Shown: positions 15,349 to 23,843 of the stretch, piece by piece | Layout: each line of letters starts with the position of its first letter | Numbering within the stretch: position 1 is the stretch's first letter | Assembly: GCA_965230415.1 (NCBI GenBank) | Contig: CBDDKZ010000005.1 | Location: 5,574,435 to 5,638,434 of the forward strand | Reading direction: 5' to 3' | DNA length: 64,000 nucleotides | Origin: CBDDKZ01 sp965230415 | Lineage (GTDB): Bacteria; Bacteroidota; Bacteroidia; Cytophagales; JAAEPT01 | Translations under genes and position numbers: made by a program | Notes under the pieces: generated by a model | The model's database searches: none | Seen by the model: the letters and a program-made list of their open reading frames with translations, nothing else | What the model was told of the DNA's origin: nothing

Positions 15349-16258
15349 TTCCGGCTATGTGCGTATATTGTTGCGTACTCTCCAAGCTACTATGACCTAA
15401 GAATCGGGCGATATTTTCTAAACTCATGCCGTTTTGTAATAAATGTGTGGCCACACTATGTCTGAGCAGGTGTAAGTGTACTTTTTTATCAATTTGACTG
15501 TGTTTACCCAATAGCTCTACCCTTCTGGCCAGGCTCTGTCCCTGCATTCTATTTCCGTCTAGGCCAATAAAAAAGGCTTGTTCTTTGTTGTTTTGTACTA
15601 ATTGAAGTCGGGTATCATAGAGGTAATCTTGTAAATACTGGCTACTGGTTTTGTTAAAAGGTACCAGCCGCCCTTTGTTACCTTTGCCTTTCCTTACCTT
15701 GAGCACTTGTCGATCAAAGTTTAGGTCGGTGATATCCAGTCTTTGTCCCTCACTCCTTCTTAAACCACAGCTGTAAAAAATAGTTAATATCGCCTGATCC
15801 CGGCTGTTTATTAACGATCTTCGTTCGCTTTGATGTTGGGTTTTTGCTGTTTCAAACAAGATTTTGATTTCGGCTTGGGTGAGGTAGTTGATTTTGCTTG
15901 TTGAGGGGATTTCCCGTTTTAGCTCCAGCTCTTCGAGTGCCTGGGTTTTACTTTTCTGCAGGTACTCACTAAACTTGATGATGGCCTGCTGGTGTTTGTT
16001 CAGGTAACTATTACTCAAAGCTCCTCCCTTTCGTTGGTGTTTGCGCTTTTTTAGGTACTGGTAGTAGTTATTGATTTGTTGGTTATTTAATACTCCTATC
16101 TCTGTGTAGCCTTGCTTTTCCTGCCAGTGCAGTAATTCATGGATGTGAATAGGTAAGCTGTTTACTGTGCTTTCCGCATAACCTTGTATGTCCAGCCATT
16201 CTTTAAAACCAGCTTCTAAGTAGCGATAGTGTGCTGTTTCTAGTCGTAGTTGTTTCAT
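15338..16258 (-). CDS. Tyrosine recombinase 1, intact (element C)
   Basis: 306 residues: SAM-like core-binding domain (about 5-100) and catalytic domain with a full RKHRHY set: C-G-L-R-R-S-E-G, K-G-K-G-N-K-G, H-L-L-R-H-S, L-G-H-S-S-L and Q-Q-Y-T-H. It is XerD-like in size and layout. It is the likely integrase for the EYYPFGM site. The start ATG 16258 is followed by M-K-Q-L-R-L-E-T, identical in elements B, E and F. Confidence 0.88.
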   Translation of the reverse strand: MKQLRLETAHYRYLEAGFKEWLDIQGYAESTVNSLPIHIHELLHWQEKQGYTEIGVLNNQQINNYYQYLKKRKHQRKGGALSNSYLNKHQQAIIKFSEYLQKSKTQALEELELKREIPSTSKINYLTQAEIKILFETAKTQHQSERRSLINSRDQAILTIFYSCGLRRSEGQRLDITDLNFDRQVLKVRKGKGNKGRLVPFNKTSSQYLQDYLYDTRLQLVQNNKEQAFFIGLDGNRMQGQSLARRVELLGKHSQIDKKVHLHLLRHSVATHLLQNGMSLENIARFLGHSSLESTQQYTHIAGNEL

Positions 16259-16329
16259 TAGACCTTTTTTCTCTCTTCCTCTTGCTCAACACTCACACTC
16301 AATACTGCTTTAGCAGCTGCTTGCCCCCT

Positions 16330-16511
16330 TGTTATTCTTGTTATACTGTTATACTTAGGCCTTTCTTGCTGTTTTTCTGATACTTACGTTTTTCAGCAAC
16401 TTGTTACACTCATGTTACACCATGTTATACTGGCGCCTCCCGAAGTAAATTCGGGACAGGTGTCCCGAGTCTGAGTGCAGCGATGACCTCGGGATTATAC
16501 TATGTTACACT
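16330..16511. repeat. Nonamer repeats TGTTAYACT (element C)
   Basis: Same seven nonamers and TCCCGAA/TTCGGGA hairpin as at 6563-6744. The flanking T-rich stretch differs from element B at two bases (AGCAGCTGC versus AGTAGCCGC), but the nonamers do not change. Confidence 0.65.
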
Positions 16512-18533
16512 AAACGTATTCACCTCATTTCGAAGCGTTTCCAGTAATTCATCCAGCACATCCAGGCCTTTTTGCAAGTGGCTGTAATCGTCCCAATCGC
16601 AGATTTCATACTCATAACCTATCTTTTTGTTCCCTCCTACTCTTCGGATGTAATCGTATTGCTCTAAAGTGCCCAGGTAACGATTTGCTTTCATTGGATA
16701 CAGTCGAAAGTAATTCCGTACCTCTTTGCTGTAAAAACTGCTTTTCTTTTCTTGTTTCAGCCAGCTTTTAAGTTCCTCAAAGAAGCTTCTTATGCTTTTG
16801 GGTAGTTCATCACTTTTAGTGAGTAGCACCTCTTTCATTAAGCGATTCGCGGTTTCGATATCTTCTAAGGTCGTTTCGATGTACAGCTCTCCGTTTTCAT
16901 CGGCTCGCTCTTCTCGTTGGTACTGATGGTACCAGGTTACCGTTTCGATAAATTGTAAGTAGTGTTCATTGGTGCGTAGTGGTTTAAAGCATTTATGTGG
17001 GATTTTTAAGTACTCAGCATAAGGATTGATTACTTTTACTGACTCTAAGACTTGTTGGATGTGCAATAAGGTTTGTGCTGCCTGCAGTTCGTTTTCGGTA
17101 TTGATTTTATTGGCACTCAGCTTTCTTTGATAATCCATGATTGCCTCTTGCTGCTCGTAGCTGTTGTCCAGATGCAATAGTAAACAGCGGTTCGCATTGT
17201 CTTCATAGATCTTTTCTTTGGTGGTCGTGCCACTCAAACAAATTGGGCCAAACACTTCCAGTTTCCTTGTTTTGTTGCTCGTGCTGGTCGGACTGTCTTT
17301 CATCGGCACGATTTTACTAATCCACTGTTTAGTTTGTAGTTCTCTCAAAGGGTAAAGCAGATATTGCACCCCATCCATGTCTTCTATGAGTACTACTTTA
17401 TGACATAGATCGTAAGGTTCCAGGTAGTAAAAAGCGTTTTCGGTGCTGGCTGTAAAAGTGAACTTCTCTTGCTCTGGAACGAACCTGGCTACTTTTTCTT
17501 GCAGATAGGTTTTACCGGTACCGCTCGCTCCCAAACAGATTACATGTAGTGGCTTAGGCCGTTTTCTGCTGCTGTAGACTAACCAAAGTATTTGCCTGTT
17601 GATGGTTTCTCCAATGATGCCGCTTTCACCTAGCAACTCATTGGTGCGCTTCATCAAGTTTTGTTCTTTTAAAAAGGAAATGGCTTGTTGCTTTTCTTGT
17701 GCTGTTAATGCGGGTGTTTCCGGATTGGTGCTACTGTTTTGATTAAGTACCTCCAGGCGGTAGTTTTCCAGATGATCGGTGAGGTTTTGCAAGGCTTTTC
17801 TTATCACACTTGTACCGATTTCTAATCGCTCTGCGGTTTTACGCGTGAGTTTTTCAACCTGGTCGTCGTTGTACAGATCTAAGCTATGCCGGATGCTATT
17901 TCCTTCCTTTTGTTCTCTGAGTTTAATTTTAAGTGTTACCCGCAATCGGTCCAAGCCCTCTAATCGGACACCACCTAAAGCCGTAATTGCCAGTTGTTCG
18001 TCTTGGTAGCTCAGTTGTTCATCACTGACTTTGGTAAATAGGCCAGTAGCAGGCAGGTGGATCCCCTCCTTAACCTGCCTACCCCGACCATCCGAACTGG
18101 TAAAACCATCGGAAAGGGCTTCTTTAATATCGGAAAAGCCTGTCCCGGACGGAGGCACGACGATCCGGGAGGCATCTTGAATGCCTTTAGGCCCCGGGTC
18201 TTTGCCCGTGCCTGTACCGGACGAAGATCCGGTAGCAGGCATAGGAGTTACATTTGCTCCTAGTAATGCTTTTGCTTTTTCGATTGCCTCATGCTTCGTA
18301 CACCCTTCTTTATGCTGGATAAAGTCGATTACATCGCCATTACCCGCTTTGCAGTCTTTGTGGAAGCACTGGTAACGATTCGTATCCAGGTAGATTTGCA
18401 TGGTCTTTTTGCGGCTACCCGGTTTTGCTTCGTGGAAAGGGCAGGTTAACGAACCTTTGGCGGTGGGTTTTAGGCGGTAGTAGTTCAGTACTTCTATGAT
18501 ACTGAGCCGTTCTTTGATTTCCTTAATCTCCAT
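16500..18533 (-). CDS. CHC2 zinc-finger primase/ATPase fusion (element C)
   Basis: Same 677-residue protein as 6733-8766: CHC2 finger with C-P-F-H and C-F-H-K-D-C, Ser/Gly linker containing the in-frame palindrome (18143-18170), and P-loop ATPase (G-A-S-G-T-G-K-T, V-V-L-I-E-D-M-D-G). It is co-translated with SymE by a 1-nt stop/start overlap. The 3' end runs through the last nonamer repeat. Confidence 0.8.
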   Translation of the reverse strand: MEIKEIKERLSIIEVLNYYRLKPTAKGSLTCPFHEAKPGSRKKTMQIYLDTNRYQCFHKDCKAGNGDVIDFIQHKEGCTKHEAIEKAKALLGANVTPMPATGSSSGTGTGKDPGPKGIQDASRIVVPPSGTGFSDIKEALSDGFTSSDGRGRQVKEGIHLPATGLFTKVSDEQLSYQDEQLAITALGGVRLEGLDRLRVTLKIKLREQKEGNSIRHSLDLYNDDQVEKLTRKTAERLEIGTSVIRKALQNLTDHLENYRLEVLNQNSSTNPETPALTAQEKQQAISFLKEQNLMKRTNELLGESGIIGETINRQILWLVYSSRKRPKPLHVICLGASGTGKTYLQEKVARFVPEQEKFTFTASTENAFYYLEPYDLCHKVVLIEDMDGVQYLLYPLRELQTKQWISKIVPMKDSPTSTSNKTRKLEVFGPICLSGTTTKEKIYEDNANRCLLLHLDNSYEQQEAIMDYQRKLSANKINTENELQAAQTLLHIQQVLESVKVINPYAEYLKIPHKCFKPLRTNEHYLQFIETVTWYHQYQREERADENGELYIETTLEDIETANRLMKEVLLTKSDELPKSIRSFFEELKSWLKQEKKSSFYSKEVRNYFRLYPMKANRYLGTLEQYDYIRRVGGNKKIGYEYEICDWDDYSHLQKGLDVLDELLETLRNEVNTFSVT

Positions 18534-18778
18534 CAGGCCAGCTTTTTGAGTTGCGTTTTGATGCTTTGCAGTTCCTGGACCTTTTCTTGTACTTGTTGTG
18601 CAGCCGCTTCCAGTGGTTCAATGATAAGTAACCCTTCTCTAATTGTGATACTCACATGGTCGTTGATGGTAAAACCGAGTTTTGCCAGCCATTGGCCGGC
18701 TAAATGAATATGTGGTACTTTATTATCGCCTTGATAAAGCGCGTGGATCTTGAGGGTTTTGGTTTTCTGTTCGGACAT
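18533..18778 (-). CDS. SymE-like AbrB-fold protein (element C)
   Basis: Identical to 8766-9011, with A-G-Q-W-L-A-K-L-G-F as the SymE signature. It heads the minus-strand operon SymE-primase and, after the nonamer zone, the two recombinases. Confidence 0.75.
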   Translation of the reverse strand: MSEQKTKTLKIHALYQGDNKVPHIHLAGQWLAKLGFTINDHVSITIREGLLIIEPLEAAAQQVQEKVQELQSIKTQLKKLA

Positions 18779-18931
18779 GGTAAAAAAAGTTTATTTGTGC
18801 ATATATGCTACAAAGCTACACTTTAGTGGAGCATTAAACAAGATTTTATGATTTTTTTATACACTAAAAGCGTAGTATATTTATAAAAACAGCGATTTAC
18901 AGCTATTTTAATAGCATAAAGTGTATAAAAA

Positions 18932-19276
18932 ATGACTTCTTTCGGTAAAAAATTGAGAGCATGTAGGGAAGACAAAGGGTTTTCGCAGTCCAAGCTTGCC
19001 CAAGAAGTGGGCTTACACCATTCTATCATTGGACGCTACGAGCGTGATGAGGCTAAACCTACTATTGATATCGTTAAAAGAATGGCCAATACCCTCGGTA
19101 CTACAGTTGGATATTTATTAGGAGAAACCGAAGATGCCGAACTCTTTAAAGACCCGGCCATGTTACAACGACTTAAAGAACTTAGCAACTTACCCGAACA
19201 CGACAAAAATTGCATACTATATACTCTAGACGGACTCCTACAAAACGTAAAAGCTAAGCAAGCTTTTGCTAAGTAG
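18932..19276 (+). CDS. XRE-family helix-turn-helix regulator (element C)
   Basis: Identical to the element B regulator at 9165-9509, with the same ACACT/AGTGT operator-like repeats in the 153 bp before it. B and C should therefore be cross-repressed by each other's regulator. Confidence 0.85.
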   Translation: MTSFGKKLRACREDKGFSQSKLAQEVGLHHSIIGRYERDEAKPTIDIVKRMANTLGTTVGYLLGETEDAELFKDPAMLQRLKELSNLPEHDKNCILYTLDGLLQNVKAKQAFAK

Positions 19277-19278
19277 AT

Positions 19279-19995
19279 CTAGTTTTTAGAAAAAAGTGAA
19301 TCGACACTCCATTTATTACTGAAAAAGGTCCCCCAAACAGAGCACTTAACCTTCTTTCGTATCGATTCTTTTACTCCTGTATGAGTATTATAATATCTTA
19401 TTTCAGCAAATCCTTTCGAGTCATAAAACAAATCTTTGGAACCTTCCCAATTTGTATAACTTGCTTCGTCTTGCACCCTAAAATAAATTTTATCAGTATC
19501 ATTCTTCTTAAAAACCCAGTTATCATAAACCGGCTCCGATAATTCACTGATCAAAAAAGCCTTATCACGATTTACAGGAGGCAAATAAGGCAAATATTCG
19601 CCAGGGACTATCTTCTTGCGCACTGGGTAAGTCCAGCTCTTTTCGTCTTTAAATTCGAGTTCCTTGTCTTCTTCTATCTTTTTCTTAAAAAAGACTGCTG
19701 CTTCCCAGTATATTTCATCTACGTACAAGTCGATATTACCCTTGTTATAAAACAAGTAACCTGTACCATCATGTAATTTCTTCACTTCTAAAACCGCTTC
19801 TTTAGGATATTTTTCAATCAAAACGGTTGTTGTTTTAACAATATATGTCAAAAGTGCTCCTAGTAACGTTATCCCTCCGGCAAGCTTGCCCAACAGCAAC
19901 AAAATTGATGGCAATCTAGACTGGTAATTACCACACTCAGTACACACTTTCGCCTTTGGTGATATCTCTTTATCACAATGTCTACAATTCACCAT
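19279..19995 (-). CDS. Zinc-ribbon membrane protein of unknown function (element C)
   Basis: Copy of 9512-10228: CxxC...CxxC zinc ribbon at the N-terminus, one membrane segment and a large C-terminal domain. I use the ATG at 19995, 2 bp after the stop of the upstream gene. No change relative to the element B copy was noticed. Confidence 0.7.
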   Translation of the reverse strand: MVNCRHCDKEISPKAKVCTECGNYQSRLPSILLLLGKLAGGITLLGALLTYIVKTTTVLIEKYPKEAVLEVKKLHDGTGYLFYNKGNIDLYVDEIYWEAAVFFKKKIEEDKELEFKDEKSWTYPVRKKIVPGEYLPYLPPVNRDKAFLISELSEPVYDNWVFKKNDTDKIYFRVQDEASYTNWEGSKDLFYDSKGFAEIRYYNTHTGVKESIRKKVKCSVWGTFFSNKWSVDSLFSKN

Positions 19996-19997
19996 AC

Positions 19998-20216
19998 TTA
20001 ATTGCAAAAATTACTTACTAATTGAAACCCAAACCCCAAAACCAACAACCCCAAACCAGCTTTAGATAATATCCGCTTTTCGCGAAAAAGCTTATCTATA
20101 ATATCTTGACTTGGTGCTGCTTCTGATTGCAACCCATATTCTTCTTTCGGTGGCTCGTAAAAAAATAGTAAAACCACACCAATTATATCCAACACTAACC
20201 CTATGATATTCAACAT
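19998..20216 (-). CDS. Small two-segment membrane protein (element C)
   Basis: Copy of 10231-10449. The nucleotide sequence differs at one position (20130, C versus T in the other copy), which is silent. It leads the two-gene operon with the zinc-ribbon protein. Confidence 0.6.
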   Translation of the reverse strand: MLNIIGLVLDIIGVVLLFFYEPPKEEYGLQSEAAPSQDIIDKLFREKRILSKAGLGLLVLGFGFQLVSNFCN

Positions 20217-20253
20217 GTCTAAAAAATCTATCTATACAACTTTCTTTAAAACC

Positions 20254-20280
20254 AAAAAAGACCTCAACCGGCCTTTCTTA
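20254..20280. terminator. A-rich/T-rich terminator (element C)
   Basis: AAAAAAGACC, loop TCAACC, GGCCTTTCTT. Pairing is better than in element B. The B/C identity ends within this hairpin (about 20268), so it may have served as the recombination point where the toxin module was exchanged. Confidence 0.5.
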
Positions 20281-20293
20281 TGTTATGTAGGCA

Positions 20294-20345
20294 CAAGATG
20301 CAATCTTGCGCCAGCACTAGTGGGGATGATTTTTGATACACTACC
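20294..20345. repeat. CAAGAT-GCA-ATCTTG hairpin plus IS1-type end remnant
   Basis: The triloop hairpin (20294-20308) with its CACTAGTG tail is followed directly by GATGATTTTTGATACACTACC (20325-20345). The latter is a one-base-short version of the terminal repeat of the IS1-like element seen at 36253-36274. A small IS scar therefore sits just past the immunity stop codon. Confidence 0.55.
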
Positions 20346-20348
20346 CAC

Positions 20349-20762
20349 TCAGTACACAATATTATAATTTTCGATGCCTTGTTTCTTGATAGTGTAAGAA
20401 AATTTATAAAACTCTACTGAAGTACATGAGTTCCCAGATTCTCTTTTAATTAAGAGATATAAAGTATCATTAGAGAATCTAATATCACCTTTATAACTAC
20501 CACATGCATTCACTTCAAATACGGTAGAAACCTTTAAAGTATCAGACACTATTTCCTTACTTATATACGGAGATATAAAAGACTCTCTATCAGTATAATA
20601 ACCTGTAGAAGATTCACCGTCTTCCATTACAAATGTGGATTTACAAGAAAGTAATTCTTTCATTTTACTATTTCCAGATTCATTAATTTTATCTTGATTA
20701 CAACTTATAAAAGTTGATGATAAAAACATATAACACCACAACCAATTAGACATAAAAATCAT
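20349..20762 (-). CDS. Putative lipoprotein immunity protein (element C)
   Basis: 137 residues. The N-terminus (W-L-W-C-Y-M-F-L-S-S-T-F-I-S-C-N-Q) has a lipobox-like T-F-I-S-C, so a lipid-anchored envelope protein is likely. It overlaps the toxin stop by 4 bp (ATGA), giving translational coupling. Expected role: neutralise the caspase-like/Hint tip outside the cytoplasm. No named family is recognised. Confidence 0.6.
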   Translation of the reverse strand: MIFMSNWLWCYMFLSSTFISCNQDKINESGNSKMKELLSCKSTFVMEDGESSTGYYTDRESFISPYISKEIVSDTLKVSTVFEVNACGSYKGDIRFSNDTLYLLIKRESGNSCTSVEFYKFSYTIKKQGIENYNIVY

Positions 20763-22291
20763 TTTTTATTAACATCATCAATAATAATAGTTCCATCACT
20801 ACCAGAACTTTTAATAAACTTGTTATGCACTAAAACCCCATCAACAAAAAAGTTGTTATTAGATTGAACTCTAGACAGATTATAGGTAGTTCTTTTTCCT
20901 TCAAATTCAGAAATAGACTTAATCACGACCTCCTTCAACTCCTTTTTATTATCAAATATCATGCAAACGTCACCAACTCTCAAAAATTCAACATCAAAAT
21001 TATAATTCAACTTCGTAAGTTCTATATCATAAGATGCCCACCCTTTGTTTTTCACAAAATATGGATGATCCCAAGTACTTTTAATTACTGTATCATTTTC
21101 AAAAGTTATTTCAATAAATTTTGTACGGATAGGGCTATCAACCTTAAGAACCACTTTATTTTCTATCCTTCTACTTTCAAGGTTAAATGTTTTAACTGAA
21201 TCCCCTGCAACAACATTTTGTATATCCATATACTCACCATTGGACATCAAAACCTTCTCTCCTTCTAAAAAACATCCAACCGTATTCTCATCGAAATCGT
21301 CAGATTTCGGTGGTTTAGGCTTAACAATTTCAGCTTTGGTATATTTAGCACTTATCCAACCAACTCTACCTCCTGGTATTTCTACTTCTAGCCAACCATT
21401 ATCGACATTTCCAGTAGGTGTAACTTTTGTGCCTTTTGAGATGGGATCTCCATTTGTGGAATGTTGAGCCCCAGGTCCTGTACGCACATTCAAACTATTG
21501 GCTGTTACTGTATACTTAAGATCTCTTTGATAAAATAATTTATCAGACCAACTTGGTTCAGCAACTGGATCCCATCCTCCTCTATAAACTGCTGTTAGAA
21601 CTCCTTTAGTATATACCATCCAATTGCCGGAAGATGTTGAATGTTGTTCATCACGCTTTACTCCAGGCTTATAATCAGAATACTGGTCTGTCCCAGTCGT
21701 TTTATGCGGACCGCTTTCTCCAAAATACCCGAAATAATCACGCTCATCAGGAGCAATAACCACAGCTCCGACAGCTTTAGACATTTTCTGGGCTACAGGT
21801 TGTTGGCCATTTCTATTCTTATCTGCAGGTCTCCCAGTCCTACATGAATGGAGAACAACAACTAATTCATTAGCCTCAACCATTTTTTCATATTGATCGC
21901 TCGTCTTAATTACGGCCTCGAACTCAGATTTAGTGTCAACCCACTCTCCATTGTTACCTCTAAACCCAGCAGGGCTTCCATGAGCAATGATATGAATTGC
22001 GCTTTTATCCTTAATTTTTTGACCTCCAGACCATATGTAAGGGTCATCTACTTTATTTACTGTTACAATTTCCAAGCCTTCTAATTCAAACGCATCAATG
22101 ACTCTATTCTCACTAAACGCATATGGACTATTCCATGGAAATTCCTTAGAAAGAGGGTCTATAGCAAAAAACCTCCCTAATCTCGGGTCATGCATTCTAT
22201 ACTTGAAGTTGATAGAATTACCCTCACCCTTTAATTCATCGTCCTTTTCCTGCCCCTGGAACCCATAACGATAACTTCCCGTCCTACTTTT
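20759..22291 (-). CDS. Orphan Rhs tip with caspase-like, SH3b and Hint domains (element C)
   Basis: The frame is open from 22291 (S-Y-R-Y-G-F-Q-G-Q-E-K-D core) and stops at a TGA just upstream; the first ATG is 22195. Numbering from that Met: Rhs core end at 1-45; clan CD-like peptidase at about 60-200 with His in H-I-I-A-H-G-S and Cys in V-V-V-L-H-S-C-R-T-G-R; bacterial SH3 at about 235-300 (S-L-N-V-R-T-G-P-G ... G-W-I-S-A-K-Y); Hint autoprocessing domain at about 315-460 starting G-C-F-L-E-G-E-K-V and ending V-H-N-K, with H-P-Y-F inside. Only some 18 residues follow the Hint, so the peptidase is the likely effector. Confidence 0.75.
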   Translation of the reverse strand, partial: KSRTGSYRYGFQGQEKDDELKGEGNSINFKYRMHDPRLGRFFAIDPLSKEFPWNSPYAFSENRVIDAFELEGLEIVTVNKVDDPYIWSGGQKIKDKSAIHIIAHGSPAGFRGNNGEWVDTKSEFEAVIKTSDQYEKMVEANELVVVLHSCRTGRPADKNRNGQQPVAQKMSKAVGAVVIAPDERDYFGYFGESGPHKTTGTDQYSDYKPGVKRDEQHSTSSGNWMVYTKGVLTAVYRGGWDPVAEPSWSDKLFYQRDLKYTVTANSLNVRTGPGAQHSTNGDPISKGTKVTPTGNVDNGWLEVEIPGGRVGWISAKYTKAEIVKPKPPKSDDFDENTVGCFLEGEKVLMSNGEYMDIQNVVAGDSVKTFNLESRRIENKVVLKVDSPIRTKFIEITFENDTVIKSTWDHPYFVKNKGWASYDIELTKLNYNFDVEFLRVGDVCMIFDNKKELKEVVIKSISEFEGKRTTYNLSRVQSNNNFFVDGVLVHNKFIKSSGSDGTIIIDDVNKK

Positions 22292-22622
22292 TCACCCTTT
22301 AAAGCCTCCCAGACGCAACTTTTCAATAAACTTCAACGCAGGCTCGTTTGCCTACAGCTCCAAGATAATATTTTTCTCTTACACAGGTAAATTTTTCCGT
22401 TGAAAGAATAAAAAGCTGTTTTGATTTGGCAGTGGGTCAAGTAACAAGAAAGCAGCCCCTCCATTTCCGTTTTAACATAATGTGATCTTATAAAACTCCT
22501 TCTATTTTTTATTTTCACTGGCTATCAGGGTTAATTATAAGCACATTATGTATAAATAAACGCTCCTTAGGTCGCTTTTTATACACTCCCATTTCAGGGC
22601 TGATTTCTTTGTGAGTCTTTAC
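22292..22622. other. Left end of type II element D (noncoding)
   Basis: This gene-free stretch starts with the in-frame stop before the S-Y-R-Y-G codons. It shares two short blocks with the type I ends: a CTTTTTCAC run next to the junction, and CTCGTTTGCCTA about 55 bp further (type I: 2899-2917 region). The rest has no clear coding potential. Shared end blocks suggest recombinase or accessory-protein binding sites. Confidence 0.4.
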
Positions 22623-22841
22623 CTATCTGTCATATTTATCATTAACATTTTTCTTAATATAACTATTAAGTCCTTCTCCATACTGAGCTAATGCTTTCAT
22701 TTGCTCAACATTTTCTTCCCCAGCAATTGCATAGCTATAGCTATAAACAGCCCCAGTATTAAACTGAACTGTTATACGCTCTGAACCAATCTCGTAAAAA
22801 GACACTCCAGACCTCCCACTCAAATTCTTGTAACTAATCAT
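22623..22841 (-). CDS. Small KTSC-like domain protein
   Basis: 72 residues with the pattern F-Y-E-I-G-S-E-R-I-T-V-Q-F-N-T-G-A-V-Y-S-Y followed by a helical end with G-L-N-S-Y-I-K-K-N-V. This resembles KTSC-domain proteins (small domains often found next to phage and mobile-element genes), although the eponymous motif is imperfect. It lies in element D between the rhs junction and the noncoding block. Function unknown. Confidence 0.55.
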   Translation of the reverse strand: MISYKNLSGRSGVSFYEIGSERITVQFNTGAVYSYSYAIAGEENVEQMKALAQYGEGLNSYIKKNVNDKYDR

Positions 22842-23007
22842 TAATACTCATTTAAATTATTAAATACCCCACCTTACTTTAAGGCTTATTAAACAAGTAT
22901 CAAAATGTAAACCAAAACAATTTAAAACACTAATTGTCAGTATTTAGCATATAATGTCAGTTAGTGTTTATTTCACACTCTACGCAATATTGTCAGAGTA
23001 TAGGAAG

Positions 23008-23356
23008 TAAAACCCGGTTTAAGATTAAAAGCTTGGGTTTGTGTTGCTGGTTTCGCGCGGATTTTGAGCTTAAACTGGGTCTCCTAGGGGGTTAGGGGGG
23101 CAGGAAGAGCCCCCAACTAAAATACTTGTGCTTTGCACGCCGAGCAGTTTTTAGAACCGTGAGCGGGGGCAATGGCAGGTTATAAAAACTGCCCCACAAG
23201 GTTGAAGGGCAAGGTGTACTGCCCTTTGATCAGCGTCGGCCTTGTGCGGCTATTTTACATAATATCCTGTTATATAATAGCAACTATCAGCCTGGCCTTT
23301 TTAATGAGCTGCTTATATAACTTGTATTATGTAAACATAGCTTGGGGAGAGCGGCT
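23008..23356 (+). ncRNA. Candidate structured noncoding RNA, divergent copy (element D)
   Basis: This block aligns with the type I copies in order (GGTTTAAG, GAGCTTAAA, GGGGGGCAGGAAGAGCCCCC, AATACTT, CCCCACAAGGTTGAAGGG, TGTGCGGCTATTT) but the stems differ in sequence. GTGC-TTT-GCAC (23128-23138) replaces ATGC-TTT-GCAT; GCAGTTTTTA (23144-23153) pairs perfectly with TAAAAACTGC (23183-23192); TGCCC (23190-23194) pairs with GGGCA (23207-23211). Conserved loops with compensated stems are the main evidence that this is an RNA rather than a decayed gene. Confidence 0.5.
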
Positions 23357-23506
23357 GGTTATTTTGAACTGATTATTGATGCATGCCTTGATTTTATCAC
23401 CACCATGCAAGCCCGTGACAACCCTAAACTGGCTTTTGACCTGCTTAAACAGACTGGACAGCTTCCACATGGCTACGAGCCTGTTAAGTTTTTGGGTAAG
23501 GATTAG
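23357..23506 (+). pseudogene. 3' fragment of an unidentified coding sequence
   Basis: An open plus-strand frame ending TAG at 23506 encodes G-Y-F-E-L-I-I-D-A-C-L-D-F-I ... Y-E-P-V-K-F-L-G-K-D, with normal-looking amino-acid composition and no start codon at its head. It abuts the noncoding block on one side and IS110 noncoding DNA on the other, so it looks like the tail of a gene cut by rearrangement. I do not recognise the family. Confidence 0.4.
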
Positions 23507-23843
23507 TTGTTAATCAGTTAGGTTGGTTCTATCAAAATAGTGATTCTTAATAGATTTTCGGATACCTTGTATTCCCTCTTCTAATGAATGAGCTAGTTCT
23601 TGAAAGGTTTTCGTCATGTAATGTCGTTACTGAGTACTCTAGCTAACTTAGATAATGTTAAATTAGCGAAGACCTTTAAGTAAGGCCGATTTTCAAATGT
23701 TGCTTAGAGCACCAAAGGTTTTCAGGTTGAGATGTTTGCGATAAGTACAGTGGTGGTCATTATCATCAAATGAACCCCGTTCAGTTTAATTTTAGCCAAA
23801 AGCACATCTTCTTAAAGGATATCTTCATTAAAAGTAAATAGTT
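23507..23843 (+). ncRNA. IS110 upstream noncoding end, possible bridge-RNA region
   Basis: 337 bp without a credible gene lie directly upstream of the IS110-family transposase. In the IS110 group this is where the bridge RNA that specifies target and donor DNA is encoded. I cannot fold it reliably by eye or place the left IS end, so the call rests on family knowledge and position. Confidence 0.3.

Larger units (their letters stand above)
12565..22291 (-). mobile_element. Type I integrative element C
   Basis: Nearly identical to element B from 12558 to about 20268 (only a few substitutions and the 1-bp recombinase difference), but with a wholly different tip and immunity gene. Its right end is not an EYYPFGM junction. 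The tip starts at the later core motif S-Y-R-Y-G-F, directly next to the end of type II element D. The right boundary is therefore the point where element D joined. Confidence 0.5.

Noticed and set aside
17779..18375. Plus-strand frames opposite the primase genes
   Set aside because: They are antisense shadows of the primase coding sequence, rich in Ser, Arg and Cys, without homology signals. The same applies to the copies in B, E and F.
23008..23356. Possible group II intron (GTGCG-like strings in the noncoding block)
   Set aside because: No reverse transcriptase and no recognisable domain V hairpin; the GTGCG strings are internal and not followed by intron-like structure.
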